Shown piece by piece: positions 48,147 to 57,013 of a DNA stretch of 64,000 bases. How positions within the stretch are numbered: position 1 is the first letter of the stretch; every line of letters begins with the position of its first letter. The notes under the pieces were generated by a model, which saw only the letters and a list, made by a program, of their open reading frames with translations, had not been told where the DNA came from and ran no database searches. Location of the stretch: contig NZ_VFNH01000002.1 of assembly GCF_006715485.1 (NCBI RefSeq), forward strand, positions 868,001-932,000. Direction: 5' to 3'. The position numbers were made by a program, and so were the translations under genes. This stretch comes from Herbaspirillum sp. SJZ107 (GTDB taxonomy: Bacteria; Pseudomonadota; Gammaproteobacteria; Burkholderiales; Burkholderiaceae_D).

Positions 48147-48863
48147 ATGAGTAAATTATCCCTTGACCGCGTGCTGCAATCGCAGGGCTTTGGCACGCGC
48201 AAGTACTGCCGTGCACTGATTGAGGACGGCGACGTTGCCGTCAATGGCGACGTCGTCGACAACTACAAGACCCTGGTCGAGACGGATGGCCTGGTGCTGA
48301 CCGTATTCGATGAAGAATGGGTGTATCGCGAACACGTCTATATTGCGCTGAACAAGCCCGCCAATTTCGAATGCTCGCGCAAGCCGAGCCACCGCCCCGG
48401 CGTGCTGACCCTGCTGCCGGAACAGTTCACCTGGCGCGACGTGCAACCGGTCGGCAGGCTCGACCACGACACGACCGGACTGTTGCTGATTTCCGACGAC
48501 GGCCCTTTCAACCACGCGCAGTCCTCGCCCAAGCGCCATATCTCGAAGGTGTACCAGGCCACGACCCAGGACCCGGTGACCCCGGCGCTGGTCGAGCAGC
48601 TGCTGGCCGGCGTCCAATTGCACGACGAGCCGGCACCGCTGAAAGCCCTGTCTTGCGTGCAGCGCGGCGAGCACCAGCTGGAAATCGTGCTGGAGCAGGG
48701 CAAATACCATCAGGTCAAGCGCATGCTGGCCGCGGCCGGCAACCACTGTGCGGCGCTGCATCGCTCCCAGATCGGTGGCCTGACCCTCGAATCGCTCGGC
48801 CTGGCGGAAGGCGAGTGGTGTTTCCTGGAGCAGGCGCAGCTGGATCTACTGGTGCCTGATTAA
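48147..48863 (+). CDS. rsuA: 16S rRNA pseudouridine(516) synthase
   Basis: A 238-residue RsuA-family enzyme: an N-terminal S4 domain (SLDRVLQSQGFGTRKYCRAL), the catalytic GRLDHDTTGLLLISDDG with its Asp, and the C-terminal VLEQGKYHQVKRMLAAAGN. Length and the S4 domain fit RsuA (231 residues in E. coli) better than RluE or RluF. ATG 48147 begins the S4 domain; the frame is open from 48048 without homology. Confidence 0.9.
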   Translation: MSKLSLDRVLQSQGFGTRKYCRALIEDGDVAVNGDVVDNYKTLVETDGLVLTVFDEEWVYREHVYIALNKPANFECSRKPSHRPGVLTLLPEQFTWRDVQPVGRLDHDTTGLLLISDDGPFNHAQSSPKRHISKVYQATTQDPVTPALVEQLLAGVQLHDEPAPLKALSCVQRGEHQLEIVLEQGKYHQVKRMLAAAGNHCAALHRSQIGGLTLESLGLAEGEWCFLEQAQLDLLVPD

Positions 48864-48899
48864 GGACGGCCAGTAAGGACGGCCAGTAAGGACGGCCAG
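48861..48899 (+). repeat. Three tandem copies of a 13-bp unit at the rsuA stop
   Basis: TAAGGACGGCCAG is repeated exactly three times (48861-48873, 48874-48886, 48887-48899). The first TAA is the rsuA stop codon. Because 13 is not a multiple of three, the three TAA triplets fall in all three frames. Confidence 0.95.
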
Positions 48900-48953
48900 G
48901 CGCCACACGCTCGCGCCTGCCACGCCGGCATCCGTCCTGGATACTGGCGTGCG

Positions 48954-48970
48954 ACGCCCTCGGCGTTTTT
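48954..48970 (+). terminator. Weak terminator-like hairpin after rsuA
   Basis: A 5-bp stem ACGCC/GGCGT with loop CTC is followed by five T residues. The stem is short, so it is a tentative rsuA terminator. Confidence 0.45.
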
Positions 48971-49045
48971 CCGCGACACTCGTCATCTATCTCTTGTCAA
49001 TCTTGCATTCAAGTGGACAAGAGCCTGCTCAAACACGATGACGAT

Positions 49046-50182
49046 ATGGCTGCGACACACACACGACTTCTCCCTCTACTGCCGCTGCTGGTGCTGAATT
49101 CCGCACTGGCGCAGCAAGCCCAGCAGACGCAACAGACCCAGCAGGCCGATAGCGGCCTGGCCGGTTGCGCCCGCATCATGGAAGCCGGCCAGCGCCTGGC
49201 CTGCTACGACCGCCTCGCCGGCGCCGTGCCGCCGGCTGCGCAGATCGGCGCCTCTGTCAATCCGGCGCCCGTCATGGCGCCGGCAACCGGCGCCGCCCAG
49301 TCCGACATTCCGCCGGCCACCGCGTCGGTCGCGCAAACCGATCCGGCAGTCGAGGCGGCACTCGATTTATCGCCCGAGAAGACGCGCGGCTTCAGCCTGG
49401 CCGATCATTGGGAACTGGACCAGGCGCACAAGCGCGGCGTCTTCAATTTCCGGCCGCACCATGTCAATTACCTGATGGCGACGCGCACAGCGCACCCCAA
49501 CAACGAACCCTACCGCCCGTTCCAGGACCTGGGCGCCCTGGCTGACACGAATCTGTCGCACTCGGAACTGGTGTTCCAGCTCGGGTTCAAGATGAAGCTG
49601 GTCGAGAACGCATTCAAGAAGCCGGTCGACCTCTGGTTCGGCTACACCCAGAACAGCTTCTGGCAGGCGGGCAACCACGAGGCGTCCAGTCCCTTCCGCG
49701 AAACCAATTACCAGCCCGAGCTGATGGCGGTGACGCCGCTGAACTTCAATATACTCGGCATGCATGCCAGCTTCTTTAACCTGGGCCTGGTTCACCAGTC
49801 GAACGGACAGGCAGGATCGTTGTCCCGCAGCTGGAACCGGAGCTATGCCCAGGTCGGCCTGGAGCGCGGTGGCTGGACCGTCGTCGGCCGCGTCTGGAAG
49901 CGCGTCAACGAGTCGGCCCAGGACGACAACAATCCGGATATCGTCGACTACATGGGCCGCGGCGACGTGGTCGTCACCTACCGCAACAATGGCCACGATT
50001 ATTCGGCCCTGGTGCGGCGCAATTTTTCGACCGAGAAGGGCGCGGTGCAGCTCAGCTGGGCCTTCCCGCTGGCCGGCCACATCAAGGGCTATGCGCAATA
50101 CTTCTCGGGCTATGGCCAGAGCATGATCGACTACAACTACTACCAGAACGTGGTCGGCGTCGGACTGCTGGGCACCTTCTAA
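49046..50182 (+). CDS. pldA: Outer-membrane phospholipase A1 (OMPLA)
   Basis: PldA hydrolyses phospholipids that reach the outer leaflet of the outer membrane. The product is about 378 residues: signal peptide (TRLLPLLPLLVLNSALA), a Gln-rich and Ala/Pro-rich periplasmic stretch, then the 12-strand barrel. Catalytic residues are His250, Ser252 and Asn264 in HQSNGQAGSLSRSWNR. The N-terminal extension of about 110 residues is longer than in E. coli. The frame opens at a GTG (49013); ATG 49046 is preferred as it begins the signal peptide. Confidence 0.92.
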   Translation: MAATHTRLLPLLPLLVLNSALAQQAQQTQQTQQADSGLAGCARIMEAGQRLACYDRLAGAVPPAAQIGASVNPAPVMAPATGAAQSDIPPATASVAQTDPAVEAALDLSPEKTRGFSLADHWELDQAHKRGVFNFRPHHVNYLMATRTAHPNNEPYRPFQDLGALADTNLSHSELVFQLGFKMKLVENAFKKPVDLWFGYTQNSFWQAGNHEASSPFRETNYQPELMAVTPLNFNILGMHASFFNLGLVHQSNGQAGSLSRSWNRSYAQVGLERGGWTVVGRVWKRVNESAQDDNNPDIVDYMGRGDVVVTYRNNGHDYSALVRRNFSTEKGAVQLSWAFPLAGHIKGYAQYFSGYGQSMIDYNYYQNVVGVGLLGTF

Positions 50183-50212
50183 GCGCCGGGACAGGGCGCT
50201 ACAATGGCGCCC

Positions 50213-51199
50213 ATGAAACTTGCCACCCTCAAGGACGGATCGCGCGACGGCCAGCTGGCCGTGGTCGCGCGCGACCTCAAGACCGCCCACATCGCCGACG
50301 GCATCGCCCCGACCCTGCAGGCGGCGCTCGACGACTGGCCCTTCATCGCGCCGCAGCTCGACGCCCTGTACGCCGAGCTGAACGCGGGCCGCGCACGGCG
50401 CCCCTTCGAGTTCGACCCGGCGCGCTGCATGGCGCCGCTGCCGCGCGCCTTCCAGTGGGTCGACGGCTCGGCCTACCTCAACCATGTGGAACTGGTGCGC
50501 AGGGCACGCGGCGCCGCGATGCCGCCCTCGTTTCATGAAGATCCGCTGATGTACCAGGGCGGCAGCGACGATTTCCTCGGTCCGCTGGACGACATCGTGC
50601 TCGCCCACGAGGAGTGGGGCATCGATTTCGAGGCCGAGGTGGCAGTGATCAGCGGCGACGTGCCGATGGGCGCCACGCCGGACCAGGCCCACGGCCAGAT
50701 CCGGCTGGTGATGCTGGCGAACGACGTCTCGCTGCGCAACCTGATCCCGCCCGAACTGGCAAAAGGCTTCGGCTTCCTGCAAGCCAAGCCGGCGACTGCC
50801 TTCTCGCCGGTGGCCGTGACCCCGGACGAGCTGGGCGACGCCTGGCGCGGCGGCAAGGTCCACCTGCCGCTGCGCTCGGCCTGGAACGGGCGCCTCGTCG
50901 GCCAGCCCGACGCCGGCGTCGACATGGCCTTCAATTTCCCGCAATTGCTCGCCCACCTGTGCAAGACGCGCAACGCGCGCGCCGGCAGCATCGTCGGCTC
51001 GGGCACGGTGTCGAACCGGGATGCGTCGACGGGCTATTCCTGCATCGCCGAGCAGCGCTGCCTGGAAACCATCGAGCACGGCGAGCCGGTGACGAACTTC
51101 ATGCGTTTCGGCGACACGGTCCGGATCGAGATGCTGGACGAAGCAGGGAAATCGGTGTTCGGCGCGATCGAGCAGACCGTCAAGCGCCTCGAGCCCTAG
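50213..51199 (+). CDS. Fumarylacetoacetate hydrolase family protein
   Basis: A 328-residue FAH-family enzyme starting MKLATLKDGSRDGQLAVVAR. Family features are EEWGIDFEAEVAVI (metal-binding Glu), MLANDVSLRNL and NFMRFGDTVRIEML. FAH-family proteins cleave or decarboxylate beta-diketo acids; the exact substrate cannot be given. An ATG at 50204 is also in frame. It stands 30 bp after pldA, with no aromatic catabolism gene around. Confidence 0.85.
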   Translation: MKLATLKDGSRDGQLAVVARDLKTAHIADGIAPTLQAALDDWPFIAPQLDALYAELNAGRARRPFEFDPARCMAPLPRAFQWVDGSAYLNHVELVRRARGAAMPPSFHEDPLMYQGGSDDFLGPLDDIVLAHEEWGIDFEAEVAVISGDVPMGATPDQAHGQIRLVMLANDVSLRNLIPPELAKGFGFLQAKPATAFSPVAVTPDELGDAWRGGKVHLPLRSAWNGRLVGQPDAGVDMAFNFPQLLAHLCKTRNARAGSIVGSGTVSNRDASTGYSCIAEQRCLETIEHGEPVTNFMRFGDTVRIEMLDEAGKSVFGAIEQTVKRLEP

Positions 51200-51573
51200 G
51201 GCAGGCTGGCGCCGTACCGTATCGGCCGGATCAGGTCATCGGCGGCTTGCGCAGAACGATTTGCAATGCAAAGGAAAGGCTGACCGGAATGGCATGCAAT
51301 AAGTTTCGAATCATAAGCCTGGTTATTGCGACAGCGCCTTCCTTGCATTTGTAGTCACGCTTTTTATGCGGGCTATTTAGCTTGAATATCCGCTGGTTTC
51401 GATTTTCACTAAAACCGTGATTCGGATGCACTTTGAGAACAATATATCGAACAATAAAGACAATTAACCTGAGGTAATTTATTAATTGCGGAACAGCTTT
51501 GGGCGACTGTGGCGTAAATGCTGAAACGAACATCCCGGTCACGGAAGGCATGGTCGCACTGTTAACGCACAGG
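51200..51573. other. AT-rich noncoding region before the polysaccharide locus
   Basis: About 375 bp without a credible gene. From about 51290 to 51490 the base composition is visibly lower in GC than its surroundings, with stretches such as TTAATTTATTAATTG-like runs. It separates the FAH gene from the first polysaccharide promoter. Confidence 0.6.
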
Positions 51574-51603
51574 TTCCACAACCTCATTGCTGTCGGGTAA
51601 AAT
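51574..51603 (+). promoter_or_regulatory. Promoter of polysaccharide unit 1, shared core with unit 2
   Basis: TTCCAC (51574-51579), 18 bp, then TAAAAT (51598-51603). The 18 bases ATTGCTGTCGGGTAAAAT (51586-51603) recur with one mismatch at 58004-58021 in front of the second unit, where TTCCCA and TAAAAT are again 18 bp apart. Confidence 0.6.
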
Positions 51604-51645
51604 GCTGAGCTACTTTACAAGCGTTCCCCGCGCCCTCGTTGACAG

Positions 51646-51834
51646 ATGTTCAAGCTCACCAGCGTTCTGGCGGCCTGAAATCTGTTGCTACTTCTGTTCA
51701 GCGTCCCGAGCACAACCTCCCGCTTGGTCAATCAGGACACGTCTGACCAGGCGATATCCTCCGTGTCGCTGGCAACGATGGCGCGAAACCATCCTGATCG
51801 AAATGGCATTGCGAATGAAACGACTGATTATTGA
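51646..51834 (+). pseudogene. Broken small secreted-protein frame (MFKLT...) in the unit 1 leader
   Basis: ATG 51646 opens MFKLTSVLAA and meets TGA at 51676-51678. The same frame then continues NLLLLLFSVPSTTSRLVNQ for about 50 codons to a stop at 51832-51834, overlapping the next gene. If the TGA were TGG (Trp), the frame would give a 62-residue protein with a normal signal peptide. The start resembles that of the Wza-like gene (MFKFTKTFAA). It may be a decayed gene, a leader peptide, or chance; I favour a remnant. Confidence 0.4.
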
Positions 51835-52186
51835 CCTGGACGATACGATCTGCCGCACGACCGATGGCAACTATGCGCAGTCGGAACCGATTCCGGAGGT
51901 CGTGCAGAAGCTGCATGAGTACAAACGCGACGGCTTCGACATCGTTATCCATACCAGTCGCAATATGCGTACGTTCGAAGGCAACGTCGGCAAGATCGCG
52001 GCGCATACCCTGCCGCTCATCATCGACTGGCTGCGCAGGCACGAGATTCCGTTCGACGAGATCTATGTCGGCAAGCCATGGTGCGGGCACGAAGGTTTTT
52101 ATGTCGACGATCGCGCGATCCGTCCGTCCGAGTTCCGCAAGCTGAACCGGCAGGAAATCACGACTCTCCTCGAGCAAGAAAAATGA
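51815..52186 (+). CDS. Capsule-type HAD phosphatase
   Basis: A compact 123-residue HAD hydrolase starting MKRLIIDLDDTICRTTDGNY (motif I DLDDT). HTSRNMRTFEGN corresponds to motif II and YVGKPWCGHEGFYVDDRAI to motifs III and IV. It has no cap domain. Nearly the same protein occurs in capsule loci of Campylobacter (Cj1435-like) and others, where it removes a phosphate from a polymer-substituent precursor. The stop overlaps the next start (ATGA at 52183-52186). The exact substrate here is unknown. Confidence 0.82.
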   Translation: MKRLIIDLDDTICRTTDGNYAQSEPIPEVVQKLHEYKRDGFDIVIHTSRNMRTFEGNVGKIAAHTLPLIIDWLRRHEIPFDEIYVGKPWCGHEGFYVDDRAIRPSEFRKLNRQEITTLLEQEK

Positions 52187-53742
52187 TACTGATTACCTCC
52201 GCAGCCTATGTGAACGCCGAATTTCAGACGGAATTCGGACGGCTTCCGCCGGCCTTCCTGCCGGTCGGGAACCGCAGGCTGTTCGAACACCAGATCGAAG
52301 CGGCGCGCAAGCATTTTCCCGATGCGGCACTTGCGATTTCGTTGCCGGATTCCTACCAGCTGGCCGAGAAAGATGCGCGCTACCTGGCCCGTCATGGGGT
52401 GCAAACGATCCGTAGCGATGAGCGGCTCGACCTTGCCAGCGCAATCGCGGCGGCGCTGGCGCAGTTGCCGCCGGGCGGCATGCCGCTACGGATCCTGCAC
52501 GGCGATACCCTGGTGACCGATCTGCCGCAGGAAGCCGACGTCATCGGCATCGTGCGTACCACCGAGGATTATGCATGGGAAGTGGAGCAGGCAGACCACG
52601 CCGCCGAGTCGGTCTGGTGTGGCTACTTCTGCTTCTCCGACCCTGGACTGTTTGCCGCCCTGCTGAAGGAGAGCGGCCAGGGTTTCACTGCCGCCGTGCG
52701 GGGGTATTCGGCGCAGCGGCCGCTGGAACGCGTCGAAGTTGCCGGCTGGTTCGATTTTGGCCACGTCAATACCTACTTCCACAGCCGTGCACGACTGACT
52801 ACGGAGCGTGCCTTCAATTCCCTGATGATCAGCGATGGCTGCGTGCGCAAGACCGGTACGCCGCAGCGCAAGATCCTGGCTGAAGCGCAGTGGTTCCGCA
52901 GCCTGCCGCCGCCTTTGCGGGTATTCACGCCGCAATTGATCGATTGCGACAGCGAGCAGGCCAGCTACACGCTGGAATATCTTCCGATTCCGCCCTTGAA
53001 CGAAGTCTTCGTGCATGGCCGCAATCCGATTTTCTATTGGGACAATATCTTCCTGCGCTGTGCGGAATTCATGCAGCGTTGCCACGCCCAGGCACTGGAT
53101 GCCGAGGCACGCGACAAGGCCGTGCGCGACTTCAACGCGCTGGCCGGCGCCAAGACCTGGGAGCGGCTCGAGGCGTTCAAAGCGCACGCACAAGGCATCG
53201 ACCTGGCCAATCCGAACGAGATCAATGGCATCGCCTTGCCACCACTCGGCGCGATCGTCGAGCATTGCCTGCGCCTGCTGGAAGCAACCCGGCCGCTCCC
53301 CGGCCTGATCCATGGCGATTTCTGCCTGAGTAATATTCTGTTCGATTCGCGCAGCGGCCGCATCAAGGTGATCGATCCGCGCGGCCTCGACAGCGAGCAT
53401 CGCCTGACGAGCGACGGCGACCTGCGCTACGACATCGCCAAGCTGGCCCATTCGGTGGTCGGCCTCTACGACCATATCGTGGCCGGGGCATTCGAGCTGG
53501 AGATCGGTTTGACGCCCGCACTGAACCGCTTCACGCTCGACATCCATACCGACCAGCGCACCCTGGATATCCAGGACGTCTTCCTCGACCTGGAGCTGCT
53601 GCCCGGCGTGACGCCGCGCCAGCTGATGCCGATGGTGGTGCTGCTGTTCATTTCGATGTTGCCGCTCCATGCCGACCGCCCGCAACGGCAGGCCGCGTTC
53701 CTGGCGAATGCCCTGCGGCTCTATTCCAATCTCGATCTGTAA
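52183..53742 (+). CDS. Nucleotidyltransferase-like / choline-kinase-like fusion protein
   Basis: A 519-residue protein. Residues 1 to about 220 resemble sugar/alcohol-phosphate nucleotidyltransferases (PPAFLPVGNRRLFEHQIEAA, ILHGDTLVTDLP, GWFDFGHVNTY), though the usual GxGTR loop is not obvious. Residues about 230-519 resemble aminoglycoside phosphotransferase or choline kinases, with the catalytic HGDFCLSN (about 376-383) and metal-binding VIDPRGLD (about 395-402). A kinase joined to a nucleotidyltransferase suggests phosphorylation and activation of a small molecule for polymer decoration. That role is inferred. Confidence 0.75.
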   Translation: MILITSAAYVNAEFQTEFGRLPPAFLPVGNRRLFEHQIEAARKHFPDAALAISLPDSYQLAEKDARYLARHGVQTIRSDERLDLASAIAAALAQLPPGGMPLRILHGDTLVTDLPQEADVIGIVRTTEDYAWEVEQADHAAESVWCGYFCFSDPGLFAALLKESGQGFTAAVRGYSAQRPLERVEVAGWFDFGHVNTYFHSRARLTTERAFNSLMISDGCVRKTGTPQRKILAEAQWFRSLPPPLRVFTPQLIDCDSEQASYTLEYLPIPPLNEVFVHGRNPIFYWDNIFLRCAEFMQRCHAQALDAEARDKAVRDFNALAGAKTWERLEAFKAHAQGIDLANPNEINGIALPPLGAIVEHCLRLLEATRPLPGLIHGDFCLSNILFDSRSGRIKVIDPRGLDSEHRLTSDGDLRYDIAKLAHSVVGLYDHIVAGAFELEIGLTPALNRFTLDIHTDQRTLDIQDVFLDLELLPGVTPRQLMPMVVLLFISMLPLHADRPQRQAAFLANALRLYSNLDL

Positions 53743-53756
53743 TGTAAAGGCGTTCC

Positions 53757-54482
53757 GTGATCATCATTCCTATGTTGGGGAAAAGCAGCCGCTTTTTCCG
53801 CGATGGCTACAGCCTGCCCAAGTACCAGCTGCCTCTCGGCACGGAAACCGTGTTTGCAAAAGCCGTGCGCTCGTTCGAGCGGCATTTCCGCGACCAGTCA
53901 TTCGTGTTCCTGGTCCGTAACGATTTCAACGCGCGCGAATTCGTTGCCCGTGAAGTGGCGCGGCTGGGCATCGTCGATTTCAGGATCATCGAATTCGACT
54001 TCGAGACCCGCGGCCAGGCCGAATCCGTCTATCTCGGCCTGCGCGATTACGATCGGGCATTGCCCTTCGTCGTCTTCAATATCGACACCATCCGCCTCGG
54101 TTACGAATGGCCTTCGCCGCAAGCCTTTGCCGACGGCTACCTCGAAGTGTTCGAGGCCGAAGGGGAGGGCTGGTCGTTCGTCGAGCCGGTGCCGGGTACC
54201 GAACGCGTGAAGCGCACGACGGAAAAACAGCGTATCTCCTCGCTGTGCAGCAATGGCCTGTACGGTTTCGGCTCGGTGCGCGATTTCCGCGACGTGTACG
54301 AAGCCCAGCTGCGTTCGGGCGCGACGGTGAATGGCGAAATCTACATCGCGCCTTTGTACAATCGCCTGATCGAACAGGGCCGCGACATCCGTTTCGAATT
54401 GCTGGCACCGGGCGTGACGCTGCATTGCGGCGTGCCGGCCGATTACGAAAGCCTGAAGGAAAGGTTTCGTGCTGAAGCATGA
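53757..54482 (+). CDS. Nucleotidyltransferase-family protein of the capsule module
   Basis: A 241-residue protein starting IIIPMLGKSSRFFRDGYSLP, with LPKYQLPLG, a FNIDTIR segment where the metal Asp of NTP transferases should be, and IYIAPLYNRLIEQG. This is a diverged NTP-transferase fold in which LGKSSRF takes the place of the GxGTR loop. The GTG start at 53757 has AAAGG upstream. It overlaps the flippase start by ATGA (54479-54482). It probably acts with the preceding two genes; substrate unknown. Confidence 0.72.
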   Translation: MIIIPMLGKSSRFFRDGYSLPKYQLPLGTETVFAKAVRSFERHFRDQSFVFLVRNDFNAREFVAREVARLGIVDFRIIEFDFETRGQAESVYLGLRDYDRALPFVVFNIDTIRLGYEWPSPQAFADGYLEVFEAEGEGWSFVEPVPGTERVKRTTEKQRISSLCSNGLYGFGSVRDFRDVYEAQLRSGATVNGEIYIAPLYNRLIEQGRDIRFELLAPGVTLHCGVPADYESLKERFRAEA

Positions 54483-55942
54483 CGGCCAAGATCCCGGATA
54501 TCAAGCGTCTAGGTAACTACGCTGTCACGTTTGGTGCAGGTGTCAGCCAGATCCTGGCCGGCATTTTTCTGTCGCGGCAAGCGTTCAAGTTTTTCGACGA
54601 GCAGGACCTGAAGATCTGGTTCCTGATGCTGGCGGCCATGCCCTTCCTGGCCCTGTTCGAACTCGGCGCCAACATCGTGCTGCCGCACAAATTGGCCGCC
54701 GTGAAATATGAGTCCGAGGACATCAGCAGGATTGCCAGCAACTTCGTGGCGACGGTTGTCCTGGCACTGAGCGGGGCGCTGGTCATTGCCGTCGTCGTGT
54801 TATGGACATGCACGCGCCTCGGCGTGCTCGGCACGCATGCCGCATCGCTGCTGGTCGCGATCGCACTGGCGTCCGCTGCCCGCATTCTCGCGAATGTCAT
54901 GCATAGCCTGCTGTATGCCGAAGGCGATAATCTTTATGACAAATCGCTGCGCGTCGTTTCCATTCTGGTGATGACCGTCGTGATCACGCTGGGCTTGTAC
55001 GGCGGGCTGTTGCTGTGGGCGATGCCGCTGGGCTGGGCCGCTGCCGGGGTGACGTCGATCTGCGTCGGCTTCTACCGCCAGCGCACGCGTTGGCAGGTCC
55101 GGCTGCGGATGCAGCATCTGCGCAGGGACAGCGTCATGGCGACCCTGCGCGACGCATTGCGCTACGTATTCATCGCCTTGCCGGGCCAGCTGGTGTTCAA
55201 TGCAACGCCGTTCATCATCGCGTCGCGCCTGCCTGCGCAGTACACGGTCGCTTTTGGCCTGACCCAGCAGCTGATCGGCGGCATTTCGCTCATGGCCAGC
55301 CTGCCGATCGTCGTCACCACGCCGCGCCTGGCCGGCACCTACCGGGCAGACCGGAGCGCCGCACGTGAATTGCTGCTCGGAACCCTGGGGAATGCGGCCG
55401 TGATCGCGGCAGCCGCCCTGGCGCTGGTGGCGGTCAGCATCGATCAGATTCTCCTCGTCTGGGTCGGCCATCCGGTGCCGATCGAAGGTTTATTCCTGGG
55501 AATTTACTTTGTTGTGATGTTCTTCGAATGGCAGCAGACCACGGCAACCACCGCCACGATGGCCACCGGCGACATGAACTTTGCAACCGTGACCGTCATC
55601 TCGGCCCTGCTGGTCGTGACGACGATGCCCTTGCTGATTCAACACTTCGGGTTCATCGGGGTGCCCCTGGCGTTGCTGATCGCGCAAGCGCTGACCTGCC
55701 ACCCGCATAATTTCTGGAAAGCGTTTCGTACCTACCGTATCAGTGTCACGAGTTACCTGCCGAAGCTGCTGCCGGCAGTGCTGGTGGCCGGGCTGGTCCT
55801 TGGTGCCGGTGCCGGCCTGCGCGGACTGGCCTTGCCGGCCCTGGTCCAATTGCTGCTTGCCGGAGGCGTCACGGCCCTGCTGTGCGTCGCCGGCTTGTAC
55901 GTGAATCGCGCAAGCACACAGTCCTCGATGGCCCATAAATGA
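54479..55942 (+). CDS. Wzx-type polysaccharide flippase
   Basis: A 487-residue inner-membrane protein with 12-14 hydrophobic segments, no signal peptide and the MATE/MOP-family layout. It begins MTAKIPDIKRLGNYAVTFGA. Such proteins flip undecaprenyl-linked repeat units to the periplasm. Position among capsule genes supports this. Its start and stop overlap both neighbours by ATGA, so the whole unit is tightly coupled. Confidence 0.82.
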   Translation: MTAKIPDIKRLGNYAVTFGAGVSQILAGIFLSRQAFKFFDEQDLKIWFLMLAAMPFLALFELGANIVLPHKLAAVKYESEDISRIASNFVATVVLALSGALVIAVVVLWTCTRLGVLGTHAASLLVAIALASAARILANVMHSLLYAEGDNLYDKSLRVVSILVMTVVITLGLYGGLLLWAMPLGWAAAGVTSICVGFYRQRTRWQVRLRMQHLRRDSVMATLRDALRYVFIALPGQLVFNATPFIIASRLPAQYTVAFGLTQQLIGGISLMASLPIVVTTPRLAGTYRADRSAARELLLGTLGNAAVIAAAALALVAVSIDQILLVWVGHPVPIEGLFLGIYFVVMFFEWQQTTATTATMATGDMNFATVTVISALLVVTTMPLLIQHFGFIGVPLALLIAQALTCHPHNFWKAFRTYRISVTSYLPKLLPAVLVAGLVLGAGAGLRGLALPALVQLLLAGGVTALLCVAGLYVNRASTQSSMAHK

Positions 55943-57006
55943 AAAAACATCTCGTCAAAAAGAGCCTGGCCTGGTTGTTCGACACCGGCCTGCGTGACTT
56001 CCGCGGCTTTCCGAAGCTGCTCAACCAGGCACTGATGTCGCTGAACCGGACATCGGGTTCGCGCTTCTACACCTATCACGCACGTCCCAAGGCGCAGGCC
56101 AGCATTCACCTCGACAGCGTGAATCACGCCGCCCTGTCGCTGCCGCCGACGGCGGTCGTGATCCAGGGACCGCTGGTGCATCAGGATGACTTCACGATCG
56201 AGTCCGCGCGTTTGTACCGGCGCATCATGCCCCAGGCATCGATCGTGGTGTCGACCTGGCGCAGCGAACCTGCGGCCGCCCTGGAGAAGTTGCGCGCGGA
56301 GGGTTTCGAGGTCGTCCTGTCCGATCCGCCGTCCACGCGTGGCGGCAACAACGTCAACTTCCAGATGGTGTCGACCTGTGCCGGTATCCGCCACGCCAAG
56401 CAGGCCGGTTGCGAATATGTGATCAAGAGCCGTTCGGACCAGCGTTTCCATGCGCACAACGTCTTGCCCTATCTGTTTGCGCTGCTGGCCGAATATCCGC
56501 CAGTCGATCCCGCGCGCCAGCGCCAGCGCATCATCGAACCCAGCCTCAGCCTCTGCCGCTACCGCCCTTATTCGATGTGCGACATGTTCCAGTTCGGACA
56601 TATCGACGACATGTTGACCATGTGGAGCCAGCCGCTCGATCCGCGCAGTTTCACGGCGGAAGAGTATGGCCGCCAGCGCATCACGCCGCGCAAGTTCTCG
56701 GAAGACCGCGTTGCGGAAATCTACATTCACCGCGGTTATCTGGAAGCCATCGGCGAACGCACCGAGGTCGACCTTGCTGTCTACTATCGTCAGCTGGCCG
56801 ACTATTTCATCGTGATCGACAAGGACGTGCTCGATATCTTCTGGAATAAATACGATGCCCAGGAACACGGCTTGGCCGGCAATCCGCTGTACGATGCCAA
56901 GCGCCCGACGGCCAAGTTTTATAGCCGGGACTGGCATGTGGTACGCACATTCGGCGTCGAGGCACTCGATACCGACCCTGCTTTGATGGATGTTGTTGAG
57001 AATTAA
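55939..57006 (+). CDS. WavE-family polysaccharide synthesis protein
   Basis: A 355-residue protein of the WavE lipopolysaccharide-synthesis family (PF07507-like), with [52 protein letters not shown] and [17 protein letters not shown]. WavE-type proteins have a glycosyltransferase-like fold and are found in O-antigen and core loci. The donor sugar is unknown. The start overlaps the flippase stop. Confidence 0.8.
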   Translation: MKKHLVKKSLAWLFDTGLRDFRGFPKLLNQALMSLNRTSGSRFYTYHARPKAQASIHLDSVNHAALSLPPTAVVIQGPLVHQDDFTIESARLYRRIMPQASIVVSTWRSEPAAALEKLRAEGFEVVLSDPPSTRGGNNVNFQMVSTCAGIRHAKQAGCEYVIKSRSDQRFHAHNVLPYLFALLAEYPPVDPARQRQRIIEPSLSLCRYRPYSMCDMFQFGHIDDMLTMWSQPLDPRSFTAEEYGRQRITPRKFSEDRVAEIYIHRGYLEAIGERTEVDLAVYYRQLADYFIVIDKDVLDIFWNKYDAQEHGLAGNPLYDAKRPTAKFYSRDWHVVRTFGVEALDTDPALMDVVEN

Positions 57007-57013
57007 GGACAGG

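Noticed and set aside
51231-51587. Minus-strand frame of 118 codons before the polysaccharide locus
   Set aside because: It has no ribosome site, no recognisable motif and lies in AT-rich spacer containing the unit 1 promoter.
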